Below are positions 26,711-34,366 of a stretch of DNA of 38,585 nucleotides, one piece after another (position 1 is the stretch's first letter; each line of letters starts with the position of its first letter). Source of the stretch: a virus; IMG/VR virus record IMGVR_UViG_3300027759_000195, positions 1-38,585 of that record; one strand, given 5' to 3'. A program made the position numbers and the translations under genes. The notes beneath the pieces were generated by a model. It was not told the origin of the DNA, searched no databases, and worked only from the letters and a program-made list of their open reading frames with translations.

Positions 26711-28249
26711 CTACGCACCCATCCATGAAGTGGCAACCCCTCCCGATCGTGAACCGGTCGATATTCGACGCACGGGGTCACTTTTTTCTTTTTTGACCCC
26801 AGAGTAAACGGAGATCATTAATGTGAGCCACACTGCATCAGCTCCATCTGTGGATGCAATCCCTCTCATCTTCATTTCTTTTTTACTCTCTATCATTAAA
26901 GCCCCTTTGTTGTTTGATTTCCGTTTTGGGCTAATCATATCGAGTCTCATCTTTTTGTCATCGGGAAGGTGAGCCGTTCGAATATATGCTTTACCTTCCG
27001 CCCACATCTCAGCTCTTTTATTACCCCAAGCTACAGGGTTCTTAGACGCCCAGGACGAGTTAATTGATGTTATTTTATACCGGAGTCTCTTCAAGCTTCC
27101 GAATATACCCCAACCCAAACCACCTTCATCAATTACAATATAATCAGGCTGATATTCTTCTATGTCATTAAGCAACTTATTAAGAAGCTCATCAGGGTCA
27201 TCTTCTTTATGGTACTTAATGGTTAAGATGTCGCGACCTTGTCGAACGGCAATTGAACATGGGTCTGGGTTCCCTTTACCGGGATCAATCCCCATTACTT
27301 TTGGTTCATGATAATCATTATACCGTTCTCGTTTTATTGCATCATTAACCATTGTCGCAGAGATGTACTGTCCATCCCCACTGCTTGGGAACTCCCCATA
27401 CACCTCCACCCGAGCTTCGTACGAATCTTCTCCGTGTTCTGCAATGATCTGGTTGTATATCGACTTGTCAGTATCTTCAACTGTACGGGCATCGATTTGA
27501 TCATTAACCCAAAATGCCTGTTTTGCGTTGAAACACTCATAAAAATACCCTTGGTTTCTACGAGGGTTGGAGAATGCCAACCAATATCGATCTGTGATGT
27601 TCTCAGTAAAGAACCCTGATGCTACACTCCAGATCCCATCCGCAATCCCAGACGCTTCGTCAAATATGACCATCATACCGTCATAGTTATGTACCCCCGC
27701 GTATGAATCAGGACTCTCTTCGCTCCACAATTTCCCCTCTGCGGCCCAGTATCGTGTCCCTTTCTTCAGGTCCCTCTCCACCAGTGTCGTTAACCACGAT
27801 GCTGGCACTAGCTTGGTAGCGGATGGTTCCCACCAGTGGCAGTTAATCGACATGATGCACCACTTGGTCAACTCACCCCATGTGACTGATCGTAACTGGT
27901 TCTCGCTGTTGGCACTCACAATTACCGTGGACCCAATTCGAGTGGTCAACATCCAAAGTATTAACCATGCTACCAAGGCTGACTTACCGATCCCCCGACC
28001 CGATGCAATGGCTGATCTAAGCGCCGCCATGTCAACTTTACCCTTGTTGTCTTTTATGTGCTGGGTGATTCTTCTTAAAACCTTCCGCTGCCACTTACGA
28101 GGTCCTGTAAAGTTGGCGAGTGGGGTATTCGCTTTACCCCAAGGGAACACGTACATTACAAACGCTTCCAAATCATCGGCTATACGAGGAGACCATAGGT
28201 GACTCATTAATAACTGTTCGTCCTCAGACGAGTGAATAGGTTTCTGCAT
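26711..28249 (-). CDS. terL: Terminase large subunit
   Basis: A 512-residue packaging ATPase/nuclease. Walker A is SGRGIGKSAL (84-92). Walker B is MMVIFDEAS near 190. The C-terminal nuclease has its first acidic site in VMGIDPGKGNPDPC near 315, then YIVIDEGGLGWG near 370. The start is at a TGATG overlap with terS and behind ggagg. It drives DNA into the procapsid and cuts concatemers. Confidence 0.95.
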   Translation of the reverse strand: MQKPIHSSEDEQLLMSHLWSPRIADDLEAFVMYVFPWGKANTPLANFTGPRKWQRKVLRRITQHIKDNKGKVDMAALRSAIASGRGIGKSALVAWLILWMLTTRIGSTVIVSANSENQLRSVTWGELTKWCIMSINCHWWEPSATKLVPASWLTTLVERDLKKGTRYWAAEGKLWSEESPDSYAGVHNYDGMMVIFDEASGIADGIWSVASGFFTENITDRYWLAFSNPRRNQGYFYECFNAKQAFWVNDQIDARTVEDTDKSIYNQIIAEHGEDSYEARVEVYGEFPSSGDGQYISATMVNDAIKRERYNDYHEPKVMGIDPGKGNPDPCSIAVRQGRDILTIKYHKEDDPDELLNKLLNDIEEYQPDYIVIDEGGLGWGIFGSLKRLRYKITSINSSWASKNPVAWGNKRAEMWAEGKAYIRTAHLPDDKKMRLDMISPKRKSNNKGALMIESKKEMKMRGIASTDGADAVWLTLMISVYSGVKKEKSDPVRRISTGSRSGGVATSWMGA

Positions 28250-28824
28250 CAGTCCTCCACCTCTCGATATTCAGCATCTACAACTAACCGCGTCGCGGCT
28301 TCTTCAAGGGCCTTGGTGATACTGATCGCACCCGAGTGCTCAATTTGTTTAATCTCCCCAAACCGTTTTTTGTTCCAAACACCAAGAAGGTATTTTAACG
28401 TGTTTATTTTAAGAGTGGATCTCTGGACGTCTTCGAAACTGTCCGAGCCCTCGGCAATACCGGGCAACTTGGAGGCTATGATCTCACAACCCAACTCAAG
28501 CGCTTCATAATACTTCTCTTTACGAATTGGATCTTTAAGTATCCATCTTAGAAACCGCGCTCTGTCAAACTCACGGACGTCATCTTTTAAAATGTTACCA
28601 AGCGTTTCACCGCAAGAAAGCTTATCCAAAACGGTGTCTAGAATTATCTCGTACTGCATGACGATGAGTTCCTTTACGTCATTACGGACAAATCGGTCGT
28701 CTTTACCAATAAGCCACTTTGGCAATGGTGAAGACATTATAGTTTGGGAAGTTGGGTCTTGTTGGAATTGGGAGTCTTGGGGGGATGCGTTAATCGCGCC
28801 TAGAGTCCCTGAAGTGTTACTCAT
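28249..28824 (-). CDS. terS: Terminase small subunit
   Basis: A 191-residue protein directly before terL. A Gln/Ser-rich start is followed by a helical DNA-binding region (FVRNDVKELIVMQYEIILDT, GNILKDDVREFDRARFLRWI) and the YEALELGCEIIASKLPGIAE stretch common to small terminases. It recognises the packaging site and loads TerL. No clear ribosome-binding site precedes ATG 28824. Confidence 0.8.
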   Translation of the reverse strand: MSNTSGTLGAINASPQDSQFQQDPTSQTIMSSPLPKWLIGKDDRFVRNDVKELIVMQYEIILDTVLDKLSCGETLGNILKDDVREFDRARFLRWILKDPIRKEKYYEALELGCEIIASKLPGIAEGSDSFEDVQRSTLKINTLKYLLGVWNKKRFGEIKQIEHSGAISITKALEEAATRLVVDAEYREVED

Positions 28825-28830
28825 AGTAAG

Positions 28831-29387
<557 letters not shown>

Positions 29388-29531
29388 TTAACACTGTCTC
29401 TCGGAGTACGTGTACAGTGGGTCAGCGACTCGATTGAATCCCGCAACCAACGTCTTAACGGTATCTCGGTCCAACCATCTAACAACCCAACGTGATTCCG
29501 AGTTTTCCCAGACACCGTAGTTACCACTCAT
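29388..29531 (-). CDS. 47-residue protein expressed from the operator region
   Basis: ATG at 29531 follows a strong gggagg with good spacing and opens a 47-codon frame: MSGNYGVWENSESRWVVRWL and then DRDTVKTLVAGFNRVADPLY. Upstream lies a promoter with an operator-like palindrome (29567-29595). The strong initiation site and promoter make it convincing despite its length. It runs leftward ahead of the late genes; a small regulator or host-takeover peptide is possible, unproven. The operator-like site 29412-29424 lies inside the gene. Confidence 0.65.
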   Translation of the reverse strand: MSGNYGVWENSESRWVVRWLDRDTVKTLVAGFNRVADPLYTYSERQC

Positions 29532-29545
29532 AAAGATTCCTCCCT

Positions 29546-29596
29546 TTTAACATTCTAACCCACTGTACTATATACCCAATGGGTTAGAATGTTAAA
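29546..29596. repeat. 17-bp perfect inverted repeat around the leftward promoter
   Basis: Arms 29546-29562 and 29580-29596 are exact reverse complements (core ttaacattctaaccca), separated by 17 bp. The element covers both hexamers of the leftward promoter. Confidence 0.9.
29567..29595 (-). promoter_or_regulatory. Leftward sigma70-like promoter with operator in spacer
   Basis: On the minus strand TTAACA, 17 bp, TATAGT (five of six matches each). The spacer contains the palindrome ACCCATTGGGT (29574-29584). It would transcribe the 47-codon gene at 29388-29531. Confidence 0.6.
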
Positions 29597-29822
29597 CATT
29601 GTTAATTTAACCCATTGTACTACGTTAACCCATTGTACCATGGGACAGTGGGTAGTTTTGACCCATTGTACCACTTAAAACCCGTTGGGTAGGTGGTACA
29701 ATGGGTCATCTGTGAAACCCTCCGTGAAACATTGAAAAAGTGTGTACAGTGGGTCAGAAATAGCCCAGGGGGTCAGCATTTTGGTGGTACATTGGGTTTT
29801 CTGACCCACTGTACGATAAGTC

Positions 29823-29931
29823 AGCGACAAAAATAATACAGGGGGATACAGGAAATCCTTAATATATTGAAATATTTCCCTGAATCCCATTTTCCGATAT
29901 TCCTATACCCGTTTCAAGTATTTTTGTCGCT
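29823..29931. repeat. Nested inverted repeat with AT-rich centre, possible origin element
   Basis: Outer arms AGCGACAAAAATA (29823-29835) and TATTTTTGTCGCT (29919-29931) are exact reverse complements over 13 bp. Inside, ggatacaggaaat and atttccctgaatcc are imperfect complements around an AT-rich core. Operator-like sites flank it on both sides (29804 and 29940). Confidence 0.75.
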
Positions 29932-30007
29932 ACCACATCACCCACTGTACACAACAGAATCCCTCAACCCATTGTATCGCCCCCATCACAATAGTCAAAA
30001 ATAACCC

Positions 30008-30036
30008 TTGACCCAATGGGTTATCCGTGATACAAT
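30008..30036 (+). promoter_or_regulatory. Rightward sigma70-like promoter with operator overlapping the -35
   Basis: TTGACC, 17 bp, TACAAT (five of six matches each). The palindrome ACCCAATGGGT (30011-30021) covers the end of the -35 and the first part of the spacer, so a bound regulator would block RNA polymerase. It reads into the accessory operon starting at 30089. Confidence 0.7.
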
Positions 30037-30088
30037 GTCTTCATTGAGTCAAATTGATTCATCTAATTAAACTCGAGGAGAACGAGCT

Positions 30089-30229
30089 ATGGTATTATTC
30101 GAAATAATCAACCGTCACGGTGAAGTCATCGACATTTGTGACGACCCCACCGACGCACTGGAGTATATCTCAGAGCTTTCCACAATAACCGGGTACACCT
30201 ACACCGTCCGGGAGGTGTTTGGAGAATGA
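30089..30229 (+). CDS. 46-residue first protein of the accessory operon
   Basis: ATG at 30089 follows gaggag and lies about 50 bp downstream of the promoter. It reads MVLFEIINRHGEVIDICDDP and then TDALEYISELSTITGYTYTV, a short beta-hairpin-helix pattern. Stop and next start overlap (ATGA). Unknown function; as the promoter-proximal gene it is probably well expressed. Confidence 0.7.
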   Translation: MVLFEIINRHGEVIDICDDPTDALEYISELSTITGYTYTVREVFGE

Positions 30230-30396
30230 CCATTAAATATTCGATAATGTCCGCGGTATTGTTCTGGTCGTCCATCACCATTTCTCAACCCGTCCCCGCA
30301 GTGGCCTGGCGTTGTTATGCGGGGGCATTCCTAATGATGGTCGCCACGTTCTTAATGGCCCAAGCGGTCCACTCAATTAACGAGGGAGATAATTAA
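30226..30396 (+). CDS. Two-span small membrane protein
   Basis: A 56-residue protein with hydrophobic stretches at about 5-20 (YSIMSAVLFWSSITIS) and 31-48 (YAGAFLMMVATFLMAQAV), separated by a short Pro/Arg turn. It is coupled to the previous gene. Function unknown; a second two-span protein lies at 31449. Confidence 0.65.
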   Translation: MTIKYSIMSAVLFWSSITISQPVPAVAWRCYAGAFLMMVATFLMAQAVHSINEGDN

Positions 30397-30397
30397 A

Positions 30398-30607
30398 ATG
30401 GAATTTGAAATAAAACCACTTAGTGAACCACCAAAAGACATTTCCGATAGATCGGTACTCGGCTGGTACATTAATGAGTGTGGCAATGGATGGGACCTTC
30501 TGCACGTACAGGACGCATGGAACTCAGATGGATCTATTAATCATCAATTTAACCACTTTAACGGGAGCGTTACGCACTGGACCGAATTGCCAGGGGAACC
30601 GAAATGA
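30398..30607 (+). CDS. Small acidic protein, unknown
   Basis: A 69-residue protein behind ggagataattaaaATG. Trp/Gly/Asn-rich middle (GWYINECGNGWDLLHVQDAW). No family recognised. It overlaps the next gene by ATGA. Confidence 0.65.
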   Translation: MEFEIKPLSEPPKDISDRSVLGWYINECGNGWDLLHVQDAWNSDGSINHQFNHFNGSVTHWTELPGEPK

Positions 30608-30891
30608 AAAACAAACACGCAATCGAAGTTAAATATATTCGCCCAACTAATTTCAGAGGTTCACGATTTAAGCTCACATCAAACCGCTTCAAACAGTCCC
30701 TAACATTCAGGTACGACTACGCGGCGGGAAATGTATACGAGTCCCTAACACTCAGTTACGACTACGCGGCGAGAAATGTATACGAAATGGCGGCGACTGA
30801 GCTTACACGCCTAGGTTTCACATTTGACACGTTCGCAGCGACTAAAGATGGATACGTAATCCTGGTAAACGAATTTAAGAGGTTGAAATAA
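30604..30891 (+). CDS. Small protein with internal duplication
   Basis: A 95-residue basic protein. Residues about 31-45 and 46-60 are two copies of a unit (SLTFRYDYAAGNVYE, SLTLSYDYAARNVYE) from a 45-bp tandem duplication. The C-terminal half (LTRLGFTFDTFAATKDGYVI) looks like a small alpha/beta fold. Unknown function. Confidence 0.65.
   Translation: MKNKHAIEVKYIRPTNFRGSRFKLTSNRFKQSLTFRYDYAAGNVYESLTLSYDYAARNVYEMAATELTRLGFTFDTFAATKDGYVILVNEFKRLK
30695..30784 (+). repeat. 45-bp tandem duplication in the 95-residue gene
   Basis: Copies 30695-30739 and 30740-30784 differ at only a few positions and keep the frame. Confidence 0.92.
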
Positions 30892-30940
30892 TCAAGTGGG
30901 CTGTGTTCGACAAACAAAAAACAGACAGTGAGGTACTAAA

Positions 30941-31180
30941 ATGACACCACCAGAAGTAATCGAACACCAAAAGAAACTATTTGAAGAAAGCGCGTCGGCT
31001 AATTTAACTAGATTGAGGGATTGGTTCCCGTTCCATCGATATCAGTTTGTGGCGTTCAATCCTAAAAATGGCGAGACGTGGCAGAATAAATGTTCGACGA
31101 AGCACAGGGCTAATCATTTAGCTCGAAAGGGTTGGATTGTTTATCTAAACGACAGGAGGAAAAATAATGGCGATAATTAA
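30941..31180 (+). CDS. Small basic protein, unknown
   Basis: A 79-residue protein after a gtgagg site. It carries WFPFHRYQFVAFNPKNGETW and STKHRANHLARKGWIVYLND, basic and aromatic, so nucleic-acid or protein contact is possible. No family recognised. It overlaps the next small frame by 14 bp. Confidence 0.6.
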   Translation: MTPPEVIEHQKKLFEESASANLTRLRDWFPFHRYQFVAFNPKNGETWQNKCSTKHRANHLARKGWIVYLNDRRKNNGDN

Positions 31181-31238
31181 AAAAACGCAACTTGAACGCC
31201 TTGCCTTTATAGAGTTCACCCTTAAGGAGATAAATTAA
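31167..31238 (+). CDS. 23-residue peptide
   Basis: A very strong ribosome-binding site (aggagg, 8 bp before ATG) opens 23 codons: MAIIKKTQLERLAFIEFTLK, then EIN. It ends inside the ribosome-binding cassette of the next gene. It may be a real leader or peptide; length limits confidence. Confidence 0.45.
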   Translation: MAIIKKTQLERLAFIEFTLKEIN

Positions 31239-31239
31239 A

Positions 31240-31452
31240 ATGAGTATTTTTAAAGGTATTTTTAGGGCTATTGCATCCCCCGTCGAGATAGTGGCTCGAA
31301 CCGCATCTGGCGTATTTGAAACTGATTTTGATTTTGATGAACCTATGTCGGGGGTCGATGTGGCCACATTAGGAGTCAGTAGAGTTATTAGGAAAGGGGT
31401 ATCGGCAATTAAAAAAACCTCGGATGGAATCGTCTCTGAGTTTGAATCATGA
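31240..31452 (+). CDS. Small phage protein with hydrophobic start, unknown
   Basis: A 70-residue protein reading MSIFKGIFRAIASPVEIVAR then DFDFDEPMSG and a helical end. Proteins with an IFK..R.I..P...A start recur as small accessory phage proteins. Function unknown. ATGA overlap with the next gene. Confidence 0.6.
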   Translation: MSIFKGIFRAIASPVEIVARTASGVFETDFDFDEPMSGVDVATLGVSRVIRKGVSAIKKTSDGIVSEFES

Positions 31453-31625
31453 CCCGCCCCCTATTCGCCCTTATATCCCTTCTTCTATTCCTCGTAGCCG
31501 CTCATACCACGTCACTCGTAAATGACGACTACGCGTACAGATGGGGGGCTAGTATCGTGCTTGTGGTATTGGCTTTGAGTTTCGCGATTAATGCGATAAT
31601 AACAAATGATCAAGGAGACAATTAA
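31449..31625 (+). CDS. Second two-span small membrane protein
   Basis: A 58-residue protein with spans at about 4-19 (PLFALISLLLFLVAAH) and 33-51 (GASIVLVVLALSFAINAI). The topology is the same as the protein at 30226. The 3' end reads into the ribosome-binding site of the Cys-triplet gene. Confidence 0.65.
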   Translation: MTRPLFALISLLLFLVAAHTTSLVNDDYAYRWGASIVLVVLALSFAINAIITNDQGDN

Positions 31626-31626
31626 A

Positions 31627-32376
31627 ATGAAAACCGAGATATTTAGTAGTTACGACGAATTTTTGAACAGACCCGACAAACAAACAAACGGTGTGTCCGT
31701 TGGGTTTTCAAAAAAGTACCCGGGTTTTACTTTGGATAACGAGACAAATTCAGGTTGTTGGGATTGCAGCGATTGCAGCGATTGCCGCGATTGCCGCGAT
31801 TGCCGCGATTGTTGGGATTGCTACGATTGCAGCGATTGTTGGGATTGCAACGGTTGCAGCGGTTGCGGCGGTTGCGGCGATTGCTACGATTGCCGCGGTT
31901 GCCGCGATTGCCGCGGTTGCAGCGATTGCCGCGATTGCCGCGGTTGCCGCGATTGCCACGGTTGCGGCGGTTGCGGCGATTGTTGGGAGTGCTACGATTG
32001 CCGCGGTTGCAACGGTTGCCGCGATTGCCGCGATTGCCGCGATTGCCGCGGTCAATCAAACGAGCCACTTGTTATCCCAAAAATTGAAAATATTCATCAG
32101 AAATTATTAGAAGCTTGCAGTGGCGATAATTCGCTTGATATGTCCAATTGGCACACGTGCGACACAACACACTGCCGGGCTGGCTGGATAGTAACGCTGG
32201 CCGGAGAGGATGGTAAGAAATTAGAGGGTCATCTAGGTACTCCGTTAGCGGCCAATAAAATATATAAAGCAAGCTCAGATATAAAGGTCGATTGGGCACT
32301 AAGATTTTACGAGTCAGACGATGTTGCTATGGCTGACATAAAGCGTTGCGCGGAATTAGAAAAAGAAGGTAATTAA
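31627..32376 (+). CDS. Cys-triplet repeat protein (33 consecutive C-x-D/G units) with conserved C-terminal domain
   Basis: A 249-residue protein, start chosen behind aaggagacaattaaaATG. Residues 44-142 are 33 consecutive triplets with Cys at every third position and Asp or Gly at the third place (CWD, CSD, CRD, CYD, CGG, CWE and so on). The array is followed by a separate domain from about 152, including MSNWHTCDTTHCRAGWIVTL and GTPLAANKIY. I know that C-terminal domain from other phage proteins, where repeats precede it. Every-third-residue cysteine would put thiols on one face of a regular helix or solenoid, fit for metal binding or redox, but no structure is known to me. The next genes encode other repeat proteins. 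Confidence 0.75.
   Translation: MKTEIFSSYDEFLNRPDKQTNGVSVGFSKKYPGFTLDNETNSGCWDCSDCSDCRDCRDCRDCWDCYDCSDCWDCNGCSGCGGCGDCYDCRGCRDCRGCSDCRDCRGCRDCHGCGGCGDCWECYDCRGCNGCRDCRDCRDCRGQSNEPLVIPKIENIHQKLLEACSGDNSLDMSNWHTCDTTHCRAGWIVTLAGEDGKKLEGHLGTPLAANKIYKASSDIKVDWALRFYESDDVAMADIKRCAELEKEGN
31756..32052 (+). repeat. 9-bp tandem repeat encoding 33 Cys-x-x triplets
   Basis: Thirty-three in-phase 9-bp units of the type tgc-cgc-gat. All frames of both strands remain largely open through it because of the period. Confidence 0.95.
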
Positions 32377-32377
32377 A

Positions 32378-32896
32378 ATGGCTAACGATAAATACGAATT
32401 AATAGGAGAGCCGAGCATTGACGGACTTCGCCGAATCCGAGCTCTCCGCGATATCGGTAACTCAGTTAAGGCCGGAGACGTAGGCGGGTGGGTTGAGTCG
32501 GATAAAATTTTATCATTTCTCGGCGATGCGTGGATCTCTGGTAATGCGAAGGTCTCTGGTAATGCGAAGGTCTCCGGCAATGCGTGGATCTCTGGTAATG
32601 CGAAGGTCTCTGGTAATGCGAACGTCTCCGGCAATGCGTGGATCTCTGGTGCTGCGAAGGTCTCCGGCGATTCGTGGATCTCCGATAATGCGCATGTCTT
32701 TGGTGATTCGCAAGTCTCCGGTTATGCGCAGGTCTCCGGTACTTCGTGGATCTTCGGTAATGCGATGGTCTCCGATAATGCGCGTATCTACTTTGATGCG
32801 CAAGTTTCCGGTAATGCGGTGGTGACCGGTAATGCGCGTATCTACGGTAATTGGGTGGTGAACGGTAATGCACGTCTCGGAGGAAGTTTAATATGA
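32378..32896 (+). CDS. Left-handed beta-helix (hexapeptide repeat) protein, paralogue 1
   Basis: A 172-residue protein. Residues 1-48 are a non-repeat cap (KYELIGEPSIDGLRRIRALR, DVGGWVES) typical of phage YdcK-like proteins. From about 49 on come hexapeptides of the form NA-x-V-S-G (AWISGNAKVSGNAKVSGNA), some 19 units. This is the LbH pattern of acyltransferases, but no active-site loop or conserved His is seen, so a structural or binding role is more likely. First of three tandem copies; the first 120 bp are identical to copy 2. Confidence 0.82.
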   Translation: MANDKYELIGEPSIDGLRRIRALRDIGNSVKAGDVGGWVESDKILSFLGDAWISGNAKVSGNAKVSGNAWISGNAKVSGNANVSGNAWISGAAKVSGDSWISDNAHVFGDSQVSGYAQVSGTSWIFGNAMVSDNARIYFDAQVSGNAVVTGNARIYGNWVVNGNARLGGSLI

Positions 32897-34366
32897 TCAA
32901 GGAGACAGTTAAAATGGTTAACGATAAATACGAATTAATAGGAGAGCCGAGCATTGACGGACTTCGCCGAATCCGAGCTCTCCGCGATATCGGTAACTCA
33001 GTTAAGGCCGGAGACGTAGGCGGGTGGGTTGAGTCGGAGAAAAATTTATCACATCTCGGCGATTCGTGGATCTCCGGTGATGTGCGTGTCTACGATAATG
33101 TGCGTGTCTACGGTAATGCGTGGATCTCCGGTAATGCGATGCTTTTCGGTAATGCGATGGTTTACGGTGATGCGCAGGTCTCCGGTTATGCGCAGATCTT
33201 TGATGATGTTCAGATCTTTGATGATGCGCATGTCACCGGTAATGCGATTGTCTCCGGTAATGCGACGGTTTTCGGTGATGCGCTGGTTTGCAGTAATGCG
33301 CGTGTCACCGATAATGCGCAGGTCACCGATAATGCGCGTATCTACTTTGATGCGCAAGTTTCCGGTAATGCGCGGGTCTCCGGTTTTGCAAAGGTCGAAG
33401 ATAATGCGACGGTCTCCGGTAATGCGTGGGTCTTTGGTGATGCGCGTGTCTCCGGTTATGCGCGTGTCTCCGGTAATACGCGTGTCTCCGGTAATGCGCA
33501 GGTCTTTGGTGATTCGCAAGTCTCCGGTTATGCGCACGTCTCCGGTAATTCGCAGGTCTTTGGTGATGCGCGTGTCTCCATTTTTGAAGAAGGTTTAATA
33601 TGAGAAGGACAATTAAAATGGCTAACGATAAATACGAATTAATAGGAGATCCAACCATTGACGGAATTCACCGAATCCGAGCTCTCCGCGATATCGGTGA
33701 CTCAGTTAAAGCCGGAGACGTAGGGGGGTGGGTTGAGTCGGATAAAAACTTATCATGCCTCGGCGATGCGTGGATCTCTGGTAATGCGATGGTTTTCGGT
33801 GATTCGGTGGTGAACGGTAATGCACGTGTCTCCGATAGTGCGATGGTCTCCGGTAATGCACGTGTCTCCGGTAATGCGCAGATCGAAGATAGCGCGATGC
33901 TCTCCGGTAATGCGCGGGTCTCCGCTAATGCGCGTGTCACCGGTAATCCGTTTGTCTCCGGTGATTCGTGGATCTTCGATAATGCGACGGTCTCCGGTAA
34001 TGCCCAGGTCTTTGGTGATTCGCAAGTCTCCGGTAATGCGCAGGTCTCCGGTAATGCGCGTGTCACCGGTAATGCGATGGTCTCCGGTAATGCGCGTGTC
34101 ACCGGTAATCCGTTTGTCTCCGGTGATTCGTGGATCTTCGATAATGCGACGGTCTCCGGTAATGCCCAGGTCTTTGGTGATTCGCAAGTCTCCGGTAATG
34201 CCCAGGTCTTTGGTGATTCGCAAGTCTCCGGTAATGCGCAGGTCTCCGGTAATGCGAAGGTTTTCGGTAATGCGATGGTTTTCGGTGATGCGGTGGTGAC
34301 CGGCGATGCGATGGTTTTCGGTGATGCGGTGGTGACCGGCGATGCGGTGGTGACCGGTGATTCAGA
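32520..34366 (+). repeat. 18-bp periodic repeat region of three beta-helix genes
   Basis: Hexapeptide-coding 18-bp units with core ggtctccggtaatgcg run through three genes, interrupted by the caps. Includes 120-bp and 114-bp identical segments between and within genes. Confidence 0.9.
32914..33603 (+). CDS. Left-handed beta-helix protein, paralogue 2
   Basis: A 229-residue protein with the same cap (120 bp identical, 32919-33038 against 32383-32502) and about 29 hexapeptides with more varied positions (VYGNA, IFDDV, VTDNA, VCSNA). The start at 32914 is chosen behind aaggagacagttaaaATG over an ATG 21 bp upstream. It also shares the stretch encoding ARIYFDAQVSGNA with paralogue 1, a sign of exchange between copies. 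Confidence 0.82.
   Translation: MVNDKYELIGEPSIDGLRRIRALRDIGNSVKAGDVGGWVESEKNLSHLGDSWISGDVRVYDNVRVYGNAWISGNAMLFGNAMVYGDAQVSGYAQIFDDVQIFDDAHVTGNAIVSGNATVFGDALVCSNARVTDNAQVTDNARIYFDAQVSGNARVSGFAKVEDNATVSGNAWVFGDARVSGYARVSGNTRVSGNAQVFGDSQVSGYAHVSGNSQVFGDARVSIFEEGLI

Larger units (their letters stand above)
29412..30021. promoter_or_regulatory. Array of about 14 operator- or iteron-like 11-bp sites
   Basis: Consensus ACCCA[C/T]TGTAC (reverse GTACA[A/G]TGGGT). Copies reading ACCCA-first: 29558, 29610, 29628, 29661, 29804, 29940, 29967 (last ends in T). Copies in the other orientation: 29412, 29644 (variant GACAGTGGGT), 29696, 29744, 29787 (variant). Palindromic forms: ACCCAATGGGT at 29574 and 30011, ACCCGTTGGGT at 29680. 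Many are flanked by TGA or TCA. Spacing is irregular, so this looks like a regulator-binding array or an origin rather than a tandem repeat. Confidence 0.8.

Noticed and set aside
29675-29890. 71-codon leftward frame in the operator array
   Set aside because: It runs through operator sites and the inverted repeat, lacks a ribosome-binding site, and has no protein-like pattern.
31727-32110. Long open frames on both strands through the Cys-triplet repeat (Ala/Ile- and Arg/Asn-rich)
   Set aside because: They come from the 9-bp period without stops. Only the forward frame with a ribosome-binding site and a conserved C-terminal domain is supported.
32466-34223. Antisense and shifted frames in the beta-helix region (RITGD- or MRRSP-type repeats)
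   Set aside because: The 18-bp period keeps several frames open. They lack start sites and the conserved caps, so they are shadows.
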